Made by a program: the position numbers and the translations under genes | Origin: Candidatus Dojkabacteria bacterium | GTDB lineage: Bacteria; Patescibacteriota; Dojkabacteria; SC72 | DNA length: 50,661 nt | Reading direction: 5' to 3' | Assembly: GCA_028694805.1 (NCBI GenBank) | Contig: JAQVKD010000004.1 | Location: forward strand, 1 to 50,661 | In this document: one piece after another, positions 38,799-47,656 of the stretch | Layout: each line of letters starts with the position of its first letter | How positions within the stretch are numbered: the stretch's first letter is position 1 | Notes under the pieces: generated by a model | What the model saw: the letters and a program-made list of their open reading frames with translations, nothing else | The model's database searches: none | Told to the model about the DNA's origin: nothing

Positions 38799-39984
38799 TT
38801 AGTTTTGTAAATCTAGATATATTAAGAAGTATAGCAACTCCTATTAATGTTACAAGTGTACTTGATCCTCCATATGTAAAAAATGGTAGTGGCATACCTG
38901 TTAAGGGTATTAATCCTACATTAGCACCCATATTAAGAAATGCTTGTATTGTAAGCCAAACGACTATCCCCATTGCTAGTAACCTTCCCTCTTTATCTGG
39001 AGCATTTTGTGCTATTTTAAATCCTCTTAAAAAGAAAAGAATCCATGCAAAAACTAGTATACTTCCTCCTAGAAATCCTAATTCTTCTAGTAGAATTGCA
39101 AATATGGAATCTGTAAAAGCGGTATTCTCTACTAAATAGCCAAATCTTTGTCTTGATTGCCCAAAACCTTTTCCGAAGAAACCACCACTTCCTACACCTA
39201 TCAATATCTGTTGCATTTGATATCCACTACCTTGTGGATCTGATACATTTCCAGTAAAAAGCAAATCTAAATATGTTTTTACTCGTTCTAGTCTATATGG
39301 CTCTATAATGGCAGCAACTGTTACTAATGGTACTCCCAAAATTCCCGCAGCCAGTACGGTACCAAAAGTATGGACTCTATTTTCTCCAGACATAAGGAAC
39401 ATAAGGAATGCGGTTATACATATGACCATAGTTGTTCCTAGATCTGGTTCAAGAATTATAAGAATGGCGACTATCCCAATGATTGCACCAAAATTCAATA
39501 AGTGTCTTCCAAATCCATCCTTAAATGCAGAGGTTATCGTTTTATACTGGAATTTCTGTTTGGATAGCCATGATGCTAAGTAGATTATAATAGCGACTTT
39601 AGCTAACTCTGCTGGTTGTATACTTCCAAGACCTCCAAGCGAAAACCATCTTTTTGCACCATTTATTTCTTCTCCAGCAATTAGTACTAAGAGTAAGAGT
39701 AAAATTACTCCAATTAATGCAGGTACTGCTAATTTAAGTATATTGTGATAGTCCCAAAAATATATTACTGTTGCAATTATTAATCCTAAACTTAGCCATT
39801 TTAGATGTAATATTAGAAAGTGAAATTTATCATCAAAAGTTTGATCTGCAACATACATACTGGCATCAAAAATCATCATTGATCCAAAGATGATCATTAA
39901 TATTGATATTATTAGGATTATCTTATCTCCTGAACCTAATCTTTTTTTTGCAATTTTATTGTTTTTCTTTTTTCTCGACACCAT
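38785..39984 (-). CDS. ftsW: FtsW/RodA-family SEDS glycosyltransferase
   Basis: 'GAKRWFSLGGLGSIQPAELAKVAIIIYLA', 'LILEPDLGTTMVI', 'FTDSIFAILLEELGFLGG', 'GLIPLTGMPLPFFTYGGSSTL'. Confidence 0.92.
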   Translation of the reverse strand: MVSRKKKNNKIAKKRLGSGDKIILIISILMIIFGSMMIFDASMYVADQTFDDKFHFLILHLKWLSLGLIIATVIYFWDYHNILKLAVPALIGVILLLLLVLIAGEEINGAKRWFSLGGLGSIQPAELAKVAIIIYLASWLSKQKFQYKTITSAFKDGFGRHLLNFGAIIGIVAILIILEPDLGTTMVICITAFLMFLMSGENRVHTFGTVLAAGILGVPLVTVAAIIEPYRLERVKTYLDLLFTGNVSDPQGSGYQMQQILIGVGSGGFFGKGFGQSRQRFGYLVENTAFTDSIFAILLEELGFLGGSILVFAWILFFLRGFKIAQNAPDKEGRLLAMGIVVWLTIQAFLNMGANVGLIPLTGMPLPFFTYGGSSTLVTLIGVAILLNISRFTKLNGKS

Positions 39985-40011
39985 TGTTTATCTAATATAC
40001 AATATTAGTAT

Positions 40012-40608
40012 ATGGATAAACAAATTGTTTTGGTTATCGGTGGACCGGGTAAGAGTGGATCTTCTACTATTGCAAAGATGCTTGCAGACTATTTCCAATT
40101 AGAACTTATCCAAGGTGGAAAAGCTTTCAAAGAGATTGCTAAAGGTAAAGAATTTAATTCTCTAGAGGATTTTTATAGGTACTCTTCTCCTTCGGAAATC
40201 TTAAAGATTGATAAAGAGGTTGATGATAGATTAAGGAGTATAGCAAAGAGAGGTAATGTTATTATAGATAGTAAAGTTTTTGCGGCACTTTCTACAATAG
40301 AGAATATTCCTTGTTCAGCTAAAGTTTGGATAGATGCTAGTTTAGATGTTAGAGTGAAAAGAGCTTTTGAAAAAGAGGTTTCTGAGAATGATGGGAAATT
40401 GATAAATGTGTTGAAAAAATATGAAATTAGAAGAAACCTATCTTCAAGATATAAGTATGATAGAAGAAGATATAAAAATCTGTATGGTATAGATTATGAT
40501 CATCAAGAAAAATATAATGATTTGGTTATTGATAATTCTGATCAGAGTCCTGATCAGACGTTTAATTTAATTATTAAATTTTTAAAAGATGCAGGAATTA
40601 AAAAATAA
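40012..40608 (+). CDS. Archaeal-type (AAA/Cmk-like) cytidylate kinase
   Basis: 'VLVIGGPGKSGSSTIAKMLADYFQLELIQGGKAFKEIAK', 'IDKEVDDRLRSIAKRGNVIIDSKVFA', 'AKVWIDASLDVRVKRAFEKE', 'RRRYKNLYGIDY'. Confidence 0.75.
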   Translation: MDKQIVLVIGGPGKSGSSTIAKMLADYFQLELIQGGKAFKEIAKGKEFNSLEDFYRYSSPSEILKIDKEVDDRLRSIAKRGNVIIDSKVFAALSTIENIPCSAKVWIDASLDVRVKRAFEKEVSENDGKLINVLKKYEIRRNLSSRYKYDRRRYKNLYGIDYDHQEKYNDLVIDNSDQSPDQTFNLIIKFLKDAGIKK

Positions 40609-40843
40609 TCAAACAAATACTCCTGTACAGTCAGATGATCCTACGCAACATGTTCAGAGTCAACCAGGAAATGTCGGAGGCTCAGAGTTTGAAAAAAATA
40701 CTCTTAGTCCTGAAGATTTAAGTGATAGATGGCTTAGATGGAAGTGTTTGAAGTGTGGTTTTGTATATGAGGGTCAACAGCCTTTAAATGTATGTCCTAA
40801 GTGTGGTAATGATGATCCTGATTTATTTGATGATGCTTTTTAG
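40589..40843 (+). CDS. Rubredoxin-like zinc-ribbon protein with disordered N-terminus
   Basis: 'RWKCLKCGFVYEGQQPLNVCPKCGNDDPDLF' CxxC...CxxC; overlaps the kinase gene by 20 nt. Confidence 0.75.
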   Translation: MQELKNNQTNTPVQSDDPTQHVQSQPGNVGGSEFEKNTLSPEDLSDRWLRWKCLKCGFVYEGQQPLNVCPKCGNDDPDLFDDAF

Positions 40844-40848
40844 CTTGT

Positions 40849-41181
40849 TTACCTATTTTTATAGGCAATGGTTAAATATTTAAAGTAATTATTGATTCCT
40901 TCTTCTGTTGAACTATATTCATTGTTATACTTGAAATAATCAACCCAAATTTCTCGCATTCTGCATAATTCCTTGTATTGAGCTAAACTCCTCTTACTTT
41001 CTTTTGATAAATCAAAAAGTTCTAGTGATCTGTTAAAAGCAAGTAAAGCATCTTGTTTCTCTCCTTTCTCTTTAGAATTTATTGCCCTATATACTTCACT
41101 GCCTATATTTGCCATTTGCTCTAGAAATGACATTTTTTGCCATCTACCATTAGCTAAATTTTTATGTTGAATGTTGTTCAT
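40849..41181 (-). CDS. Hypothetical protein, partner of DUF5674-like gene
   Basis: 'NIQHKNLANGRWQKMSFLEQMANIGSEVYRAI' helical protein; start overlaps the upstream gene by 1 nt. Confidence 0.6.
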   Translation of the reverse strand: MNNIQHKNLANGRWQKMSFLEQMANIGSEVYRAINSKEKGEKQDALLAFNRSLELFDLSKESKRSLAQYKELCRMREIWVDYFKYNNEYSSTEEGINNYFKYLTIAYKNR

Positions 41182-41522
41182 TATTCAGAGATTTTGGAGT
41201 TAACAATTTTTAAAATTCTTTCTTGGATATTTTTATCCTCAACATTTCTAGAATAATTCCCAAAAGAAGGTCTAAGATTTATCATGGAATCAAATTCTAT
41301 TCTTTCAGAAATATCTTTATTTGGATAAATATTTATTCCCCAAAGATCCTTTTGATTTGAGCCATTTTCTAATAAAAAACTTTCTTGATCTGAATGAAGA
41401 TCAGCATCTACAACAAAATCTTCTTTCTCTACATCTATGACAGCCTTAACTAGGTTTCCAAACATTTTAGAAGCCATATTCTTTAATTCTTCTAGAGAGA
41501 TTTTTTCTTTTACTAATTTCAT
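41181..41522 (-). CDS. DUF5674-like family protein
   Basis: 'VKAVIDVEKEDFVVDADLHSDQESFLLENGSNQKDLWGINIYPNK...EFDSMINLRPSFGNYSRNVED', recognised from memory. Confidence 0.7.
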   Translation of the reverse strand: MKLVKEKISLEELKNMASKMFGNLVKAVIDVEKEDFVVDADLHSDQESFLLENGSNQKDLWGINIYPNKDISERIEFDSMINLRPSFGNYSRNVEDKNIQERILKIVNSKISE

Positions 41523-41585
41523 ATCATTTCATTATAACAAAATAAAGACTCTATTTTGAAGTATATTGATTAACTACTAATGGGT

Positions 41586-41672
41586 TGGTGCCGAAGGGGG
41601 GACTTGAACCCCCACTCTATCTCTAGAACGGGATTTTAAGTCCCGCGTGTCTGCCAGTTCCACCACTTCGGC
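41586..41672 (-). tRNA. tRNA-Leu(UAA), CCA encoded
   Basis: Minus strand GCCGAAG...CGGGA-CTTAAAA-TCCCG...GGGGGTTCAAGTCCCCCCTTCGGCACCA with a long variable arm. Confidence 0.93.
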
Positions 41673-41725
41673 ATATAAAGTGTAGTCATGTATTTTAATT
41701 TATACAGAGCATATTTTCAATACTA

Positions 41726-41801
41726 TGGAGGTGACGATGGGACTCGAACCCATGATAGTGGTTTTGCAGACCACGGCCTTAACCAACTTGGCTACGTCAC
41801 C
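41726..41801 (-). tRNA. tRNA-Cys(GCA), CCA encoded
   Basis: Minus strand GGTGACG...GTGGT-CTGCAAA-ACCAC...TGGGTTCGAGTCCCATCGTCACCTCCA (discriminator U). Confidence 0.94.
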
Positions 41802-41803
41802 AA

Positions 41804-43225
41804 TTAATTCTTGATTAAATCTTTAACAGTAGTAATCTCTAAAATACTATTATTCTCTTTATTTTTTATTGAACTACCGCTAATAATAGCAATTTTATCG
41901 TTAAAATCCAACTCTCCATATGAAAAAATGATTTCTACTGCCTTACTGATACTCTCATCTCTATCATCCGACAGATTTCCTGTAAAGTATGTTTTCACAC
42001 CACGTAGTAAGTTATCAATTCTAACTCTGCTAATATCATTAGTTACTTCGAATATTGGTATAGTTAATCTATGTCTTGATAGAGAACGAACTGTCTTTCC
42101 TGTTTCAGATAGTACTAATACGGCATTGATATCGATACTATTAGTTAAATTGTAAAGGCTCTTACAAAGCTCGTCTGTATCTCTTGTAGCATCCGTATTC
42201 CCGTAGACCATTTGAGGGATGAGGGTATCCTCTGTGGATGTCGCAATTCTATTCATTGTCTTTACACTCTCAATTGGATACTCTCCAACTGATGTTTCTG
42301 CAGAAAGCATTATAGCATCTGTACCATCGATAATACTGTTTGCTACATCACTAACCTCTGCTCTAGTGGGGTGAGGATTCTTTTTCATGCTATCAAGCAT
42401 CTGAGTCGCTATGATACATGGTTTCCCAACACTTCTACATCTATATACTAATTGTTTTTGAATTATTGGTATCTTCTCAAACGGAATTTCTACTCCTAAA
42501 TCTCCTCTAGCGATCATAATGGCATCTGATACTTCTAAAATCTCATCAAAATTATCCAAACCTGTTTGATTTTCGATTTTAGAAATTATATTTATTTTAC
42601 TATCACCTAAAATCTCTCTTGCCTTCTCTACTACAGATTTCTTTTGTACAAACGAAAGGGCAACAAAATCATAATCTAATTCAACGGCGCTCTTTATATC
42701 TGCAATATCTTTCTCTGTTAATTCTGGGAAGCTAAGTTCTTGATTAGGGATATTGACTGTTTTTTGTGGATTTATGGTGAAATCATTTTTAACAGTACAT
42801 ACAATTTTATCCTCTATGATATCTGTAACTGATAGCTCTAACCCACCGTCATCAATTAAGATAGTGGCTCCTCTAGAAATATCTTTATATAGATCGTTGT
42901 ATGTAATTTGTATCTCATTATCAGTGGAGATATTTCTACTTGAAGGAATCAATATTATAGTTTCTCCAATTCTTACATCTCTTGCTTCTGAAAATCCCGT
43001 TACCCTAATTTTATTTCCCATGGTGTCTAAGATTAAGGAAATTCTTGGAGAGATTGATCTAATAGCTTCCTTAACTCTTTTAAGTTCTTCAAAGTCAGCA
43101 AAGGATGCATTAATTCTAGCCATATCTAAGCCAGAACTAATCATATTCCTTAAGATATCTTCGTCCCAACTTGATGGACCAATAGTGGCAACAATTTTTG
43201 TTTTACAAAACTTTTGAGCAGTCAT
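41804..43225 (-). CDS. pyk: Pyruvate kinase
   Basis: 'KIVATIGPSSWDEDILRNMISSGLDMARINASFA', 'IMIARGDLGVEIPFEKIPIIQKQLVYRCRSVGKPCIIATQMLDSM', 'ANSIIDGTDAIMLSAETSVGEYPIE'. Confidence 0.97.
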   Translation of the reverse strand: MTAQKFCKTKIVATIGPSSWDEDILRNMISSGLDMARINASFADFEELKRVKEAIRSISPRISLILDTMGNKIRVTGFSEARDVRIGETIILIPSSRNISTDNEIQITYNDLYKDISRGATILIDDGGLELSVTDIIEDKIVCTVKNDFTINPQKTVNIPNQELSFPELTEKDIADIKSAVELDYDFVALSFVQKKSVVEKAREILGDSKINIISKIENQTGLDNFDEILEVSDAIMIARGDLGVEIPFEKIPIIQKQLVYRCRSVGKPCIIATQMLDSMKKNPHPTRAEVSDVANSIIDGTDAIMLSAETSVGEYPIESVKTMNRIATSTEDTLIPQMVYGNTDATRDTDELCKSLYNLTNSIDINAVLVLSETGKTVRSLSRHRLTIPIFEVTNDISRVRIDNLLRGVKTYFTGNLSDDRDESISKAVEIIFSYGELDFNDKIAIISGSSIKNKENNSILEITTVKDLIKN

Positions 43226-43319
43226 TTCAGTTAAAGTATATGGGATAGAAATTAGTTTTACAACTCTATTTTAATATATTATATTAATAGTACAAAAATA
43301 AACTGTCATTTTTATTTAT

Positions 43320-43727
43320 ATGGTTAGTTATTTGAAAAATCTATTTATTTTGATTTTGATTTTCTTCTTTTCAACTACAATTTTTAGTGGAATTGTAATG
43401 CCAACTATAACAATATATTTCATTCTTACGCTCATCATTTTGTCAATGGGGATTATGTTAACTAAACCGTTATTAAAATTTTTAACTATAAAAATAAACT
43501 TTTTAACATATATCTTAATGTCAACTTTAATAACAATAGGAATACTATTCTTATTAAAGATTTTTATGACAGGATTTTTTGTTGAAAGTAGTCAGTTTCT
43601 TGGTATAAATGCCGATTTCCTACAGGTTAATGGCTTCGAGATGTCTCCAATACTTACTATTATTATCTTTGCTCTTGTCTCATGTTTTATAAGCTCAGTA
43701 TTTTATCTTATGGATAAATCCGATTAA
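43320..43727 (+). CDS. Small multi-TM membrane protein (phage holin superfamily IV/4TMS-like)
   Basis: Four hydrophobic segments; 'GIVMPTITIYFILTLIIL...FLTIKINFLTYIL...VNGFEMSPILTIIIFALVSCFISSVFY'. Confidence 0.6.
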   Translation: MVSYLKNLFILILIFFFSTTIFSGIVMPTITIYFILTLIILSMGIMLTKPLLKFLTIKINFLTYILMSTLITIGILFLLKIFMTGFFVESSQFLGINADFLQVNGFEMSPILTIIIFALVSCFISSVFYLMDKSD

Positions 43728-43747
43728 ATTTGTAGTATAATAGCCAC

Positions 43748-43969
43748 ATGTATAAAATATTACTTATCGTACAAATAGTTATTTCTTCTCTTCTTGTAAT
43801 CTCTATCCTTTTACAAAATCGTGCAGAGGGTTTAGGAAAAATGTTTGGAGGTGGAGGTGAAGTTTTTAGAACTAAAAGAGGATTAGAAAAATTTCTCTAC
43901 TATTTCACCATTGCCCTAATAGTTATTTTGGTTGTTATATCTTTAACTTTGCTTAAATTAGCAGATTAA
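43748..43969 (+). CDS. secG: Preprotein translocase subunit SecG
   Basis: 'LLIVQIVISSLLVISILLQNRAEGLGKMFGGGGEVFRTKRGLEKFLYYFTIALIVILVVISL'. Confidence 0.92.
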   Translation: MYKILLIVQIVISSLLVISILLQNRAEGLGKMFGGGGEVFRTKRGLEKFLYYFTIALIVILVVISLTLLKLAD

Positions 43970-43970
43970 T

Positions 43971-45752
43971 ATGTCTGAAGAGAAAAAGAAGAAAAAGGAA
44001 AAGAAGGTTCTTTCTATGTACGAGGCTTTTAGTAAAATCTCAGATAATTCAGGGATTAAGAGAGTTAAACGGGATAGAAAAGAGAACACGATTAGAGATT
44101 TCTTTTGGAATTACCCAGATTATATTGCCAAGTTTCTTAAACTAACAACTCCCCTTAGTACAATAATTCTTTTCGCTCTAATAGGTTTAGGTTTATTTAT
44201 ATTTCTAAGAAGTACTACTTTTGCTGAAAAAATATCTCCTAAAGAGAGTAACTACTACATTGAGGGAAGGGTTGGTGCGATATCAACATTTAATCCTTTG
44301 TTTAGTAATCAGAATGATATAGATAAAGCCATACAGGAATTAGTTTTTGAGAAATTTGTATATATAGATTCAAAAGAGAATATTTTGCCAGGGATTGCTA
44401 CAAAATGGAGTGTTAGTGATAATGGTAAGGTATATACTTTTGATATTAGTTTGGATCATATATGGAGTGATGGAGAATCTCTAGCTATAGATGATATTCT
44501 TTTTACATTTGAAACTGCGATATCTCTATCTACAGAAGAGGGATATGATACTGTAGGTTCTGGTTTGATTGACGTTGATATTGAAATTATAGACTCAGAT
44601 ACTATTCAATTTACTCTCCCACAAACAAATGCAATATTTCCTGAACTTGCCTCTGTGTATATAGTGCCAAAACATATATTAGAAGATATCTCTTTGAAGG
44701 ATATGCCTTTTGATATTTTTGCTAGAAATCCAATTGGATCTGGTCCTTATAGGATTTCTAAGAGTGAGCCTAATATTGTATATTTACAAGCTTCAGAGTA
44801 TTTCAATCCAGAACCTAATATTTCTAATCTAATTTTTAGAGTATATTCAGATATCTCTAGTTTAGAATCTGCTTTTAGGAATGATCTATTGGATGCTGTT
44901 GTATTACCTGATAACTATACTGCAGATTTTGTTAATGAGTATAGTTCATATGTAGTCGATAGAATAGATCTTCCATATAGAGAGAGATTACTTTTCTTTA
45001 ATTTAAGAAAAGAGAAATTTCAGAGCGAATCTTTAAGATTGGGGATAAATTATCTTATTGATAAAGAGAAACTCTTAGAAGAGTCTGGTATTTCTGGAGA
45101 TGTCCTATATGGTCCTATATACGAAGGTAGTTGGGCATATTCTTCTTCTATTGATTATCCTAAATATGATCCAGAGAAGGCAGAAGAGGCTTTAGAAGAG
45201 GCTGGTTACACAAGAAATGAATCTAATGGCTATTTTGAAACAGAAGATGGGAAATTACTTACATTTACTATTAGTTATCTTGATAATGAGAGTAATCAAA
45301 AGCTTTTAGAAACATTGTCTACAATTTTAGCTGATGAGGGTGTTATTGTTAATCTTGAACCTTTAACATACTCTCAATTAACTCAGGAGATTTTAGCGAC
45401 TAGAAATTTCGAACTTCTCATGTATGAGATTGAGTTAACTGTAGATCCAGATCAGTATAATTTATGGCATTCTTTACAAAAAGAATATCCTAATTTAAAT
45501 CTATCTGGTTATGAATTTAGTCGTGTAGATATCTTGTTAGAGGAAGGGAGAAAGACCATAGATAGAGAGGATAGAAAGGAGGATTATGCATTAATTCAGA
45601 AATATTTAATACAGGATATGCCAGTTGTTTTTCTTTATAGACCTTCATATTTATATGTAGTAAAGGATGATATCTCTGGTATAGATATTGAGAATATTGT
45701 TAGAGTAGAGGATATTTATAGGAATATTTATGAATGGGAAATTGTAAAATAG
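43971..45752 (+). CDS. Membrane-tethered peptide/nickel-type ABC substrate-binding protein (SBP_bac_5)
   Basis: 'YIEGRVGAISTFNPLFSNQNDIDKAIQELVFEKFVYID', 'FARNPIGSGPYRI', 'YDPEKAEEALEEAGY', 'LWHSLQ'; TM after ~65 N-terminal residues. Confidence 0.88.
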   Translation: MSEEKKKKKEKKVLSMYEAFSKISDNSGIKRVKRDRKENTIRDFFWNYPDYIAKFLKLTTPLSTIILFALIGLGLFIFLRSTTFAEKISPKESNYYIEGRVGAISTFNPLFSNQNDIDKAIQELVFEKFVYIDSKENILPGIATKWSVSDNGKVYTFDISLDHIWSDGESLAIDDILFTFETAISLSTEEGYDTVGSGLIDVDIEIIDSDTIQFTLPQTNAIFPELASVYIVPKHILEDISLKDMPFDIFARNPIGSGPYRISKSEPNIVYLQASEYFNPEPNISNLIFRVYSDISSLESAFRNDLLDAVVLPDNYTADFVNEYSSYVVDRIDLPYRERLLFFNLRKEKFQSESLRLGINYLIDKEKLLEESGISGDVLYGPIYEGSWAYSSSIDYPKYDPEKAEEALEEAGYTRNESNGYFETEDGKLLTFTISYLDNESNQKLLETLSTILADEGVIVNLEPLTYSQLTQEILATRNFELLMYEIELTVDPDQYNLWHSLQKEYPNLNLSGYEFSRVDILLEEGRKTIDREDRKEDYALIQKYLIQDMPVVFLYRPSYLYVVKDDISGIDIENIVRVEDIYRNIYEWEIVK

Positions 45753-45779
45753 CTCTTCAATGTTTATAGATTACCAGCA

Positions 45780-45866
45780 TGGTGCCAAGAGGGGGACTTG
45801 AACCCCCACCCGTTTTAATGGACTACGTTCTGAACGTAGCGTGTCTGCCAATTCCACCATCCTGGC
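45780..45866 (-). tRNA. tRNA-Leu(CAG), CCA encoded
   Basis: Minus strand GCCAGGA...CTACG-TTCAGAA-CGTAG...GGGGGTTCAAGTCCCCCTCTTGGCACCA with a long variable arm. Confidence 0.93.
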
Positions 45867-45901
45867 TTAATAGATATAAGGTATTTTATCATGATAGATA
45901 T

Positions 45902-47107
45902 TTACTCTTCTACTTTTGATGTTAGTGTAACAACTACATCCTTTTTGTTCTTATCAGTAGGCTCTTTATTCTCCTTACCAGATTCTTTATCTGGATCAAA
46001 ATTCTTAAAATCTTTTAAGAAATCTCTTCTAGTAAATATTGCCTCTTTCTCATTTTCTACTTTTTGAGGTTCTTTAATATCCTCATTCTTTTTCTCTTTC
46101 TTACTCTTTTTAACTCTCTTCTCTTTTTTCTTTTCTTTTTGAGGTTTTTTTACTTCTTTATTAGATTCTTCTCCAAAAAGTTCTAATAATGTTTTTTCAT
46201 TCTTCTGTTTACCATTTATTTTCTTTTCAATCTCGGTATCATGGTCATCTCTATTTGTCTTATTGATAAGAAGAAAAAGTAATGCTGTAACCAATCCACC
46301 AAACAAAATTCCAGAAACTGTCAAAATCAAAAGATCTGGATTTTGACCAATGATTGATATGATATTATCAAAATCTAAATCATTAAAACTAAAACTTATA
46401 TCAGAGTTACTATTAATATTAGTAGTAACATCATCTCCATATTGGACAACTGCGGGTTCACTAGGGTTACTAGCATAACCATCTTTTCTCGTATATCCAT
46501 AAATTGTATATATACCATCAACTACAGTATCAAACTCTATAGCTGTATTCCAATCACCATCACCATTAATTTCTGCTATCTCTGTATAGTGATCTGCGCC
46601 AACAGAAACAGTTAAAACAACTTCGCTATTAGCTAAACCTGTTCCAGATATTATGAGATTATTATCAGTAAATTGTGGGGCCTTTATTATTGGAGGTCTT
46701 GGAATAATAACGATATCATATTCTAAAACTTTTGTTGCACCAATTGAATCTACAAATCTAAACTTAAGATGATGCTCTCCAATACTTAAGGATGGTAATG
46801 AATATGGACTAGTTATATCCTTGTATCCACTCTCATCAATATCTATCTCTACTCCAGCTTTCTCTTCTGAAGGATCTATGAATGTTATTATATGACTTGG
46901 ATTGTCTGTGTAATCTGGTATAGAAATCTGTAATTCATTTTCAATCTCCTCAGTTCTTTGTTCTTCTAACTGTGCTACTTCCTCAGCTTTAACCTCTTCA
47001 TCTGTTCCTAGTAGATCACTAACAGATATATCTTCTGCAAAAACGAAACTTGGTAGAAGAAATGTGATTAGTATTCCAGTTAAAAATTTTTTCATAAAGG
47101 CAGTCAC
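45902..47107 (-). CDS. Exported Ig-like protein with TM and long Lys/Glu-rich cytoplasmic tail
   Basis: Signal 'MKKFLTGILITFLLPSFVFAEDIS', Ig-like 'PPIIKAPQFTDNNLIISGTGLANSEVVLTVS', TM 'LLILTVSGILFGGLVTALLFLLI', tail 'KEVKKPQKEKKKEKRVKKSKKEKK'. Confidence 0.75.
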   Translation of the reverse strand: MTAFMKKFLTGILITFLLPSFVFAEDISVSDLLGTDEEVKAEEVAQLEEQRTEEIENELQISIPDYTDNPSHIITFIDPSEEKAGVEIDIDESGYKDITSPYSLPSLSIGEHHLKFRFVDSIGATKVLEYDIVIIPRPPIIKAPQFTDNNLIISGTGLANSEVVLTVSVGADHYTEIAEINGDGDWNTAIEFDTVVDGIYTIYGYTRKDGYASNPSEPAVVQYGDDVTTNINSNSDISFSFNDLDFDNIISIIGQNPDLLILTVSGILFGGLVTALLFLLINKTNRDDHDTEIEKKINGKQKNEKTLLELFGEESNKEVKKPQKEKKKEKRVKKSKKEKKNEDIKEPQKVENEKEAIFTRRDFLKDFKNFDPDKESGKENKEPTDKNKKDVVVTLTSKVEE

Positions 47108-47149
47108 TAATATTACTTTAAATATTGTATATATTCTTTTAAAATTTTT

Positions 47150-47638
47150 CTAGTCTATAGCTTTATCTATGAATAGAATGCCATTTAGATGATCATTCTC
47201 ATGTTGAACTACTCTTGCATTTAAACCACTAAATCTCCTTTTAATTATTTTCCCATCTTTATCCATATATTTAACCTTTATCTTTTTAAATCTCTCGACA
47301 TTTTTTTCTACATTAGGAACACTTAAACAACCCTCTATATCTATATCTGTCTTACTTCCTATATTTTGTACTACTGGATTAAGTATTAATTCAAATTCAT
47401 TAGTGTCATAGTTAAAGATATATACAACACTTTTGTTAACTCCAACCTGTGGAGCAGAAATGCCTCCAGATTCTATACCTACCTGCTCTTCACTGGTTTT
47501 TGCAGTATGTAAAAGGTCTTCTAAAAATTCTTGGAATTCTTTTGTTTTAAGCTCTTTAGGAGAAACCTCTTTAGATTTGTTTCTTAAAATTATTTCTTCT
47601 TCTTTATTTTCTATTGTATATATTTTTAACTGTTTCAT
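47150..47638 (-). CDS. def: Peptide deformylase
   Basis: 'GGISAPQVGVNK', 'EGCLSVPN', 'QHENDHLNGILFID'. Confidence 0.93.
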   Translation of the reverse strand: MKQLKIYTIENKEEEIILRNKSKEVSPKELKTKEFQEFLEDLLHTAKTSEEQVGIESGGISAPQVGVNKSVVYIFNYDTNEFELILNPVVQNIGSKTDIDIEGCLSVPNVEKNVERFKKIKVKYMDKDGKIIKRRFSGLNARVVQHENDHLNGILFIDKAID

Positions 47639-47656
47639 ACCTAAGTATACCAGATA

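Noticed and set aside
42753-43217. 154-aa plus-strand ORF opposite pyk
   Set aside because: Antisense to a clearly conserved pyruvate kinase gene.
43320-43727. Holin-like protein as evidence of a prophage
   Set aside because: No other phage genes nearby; this small 4-TM family is a common chromosomal membrane protein, here next to secG.
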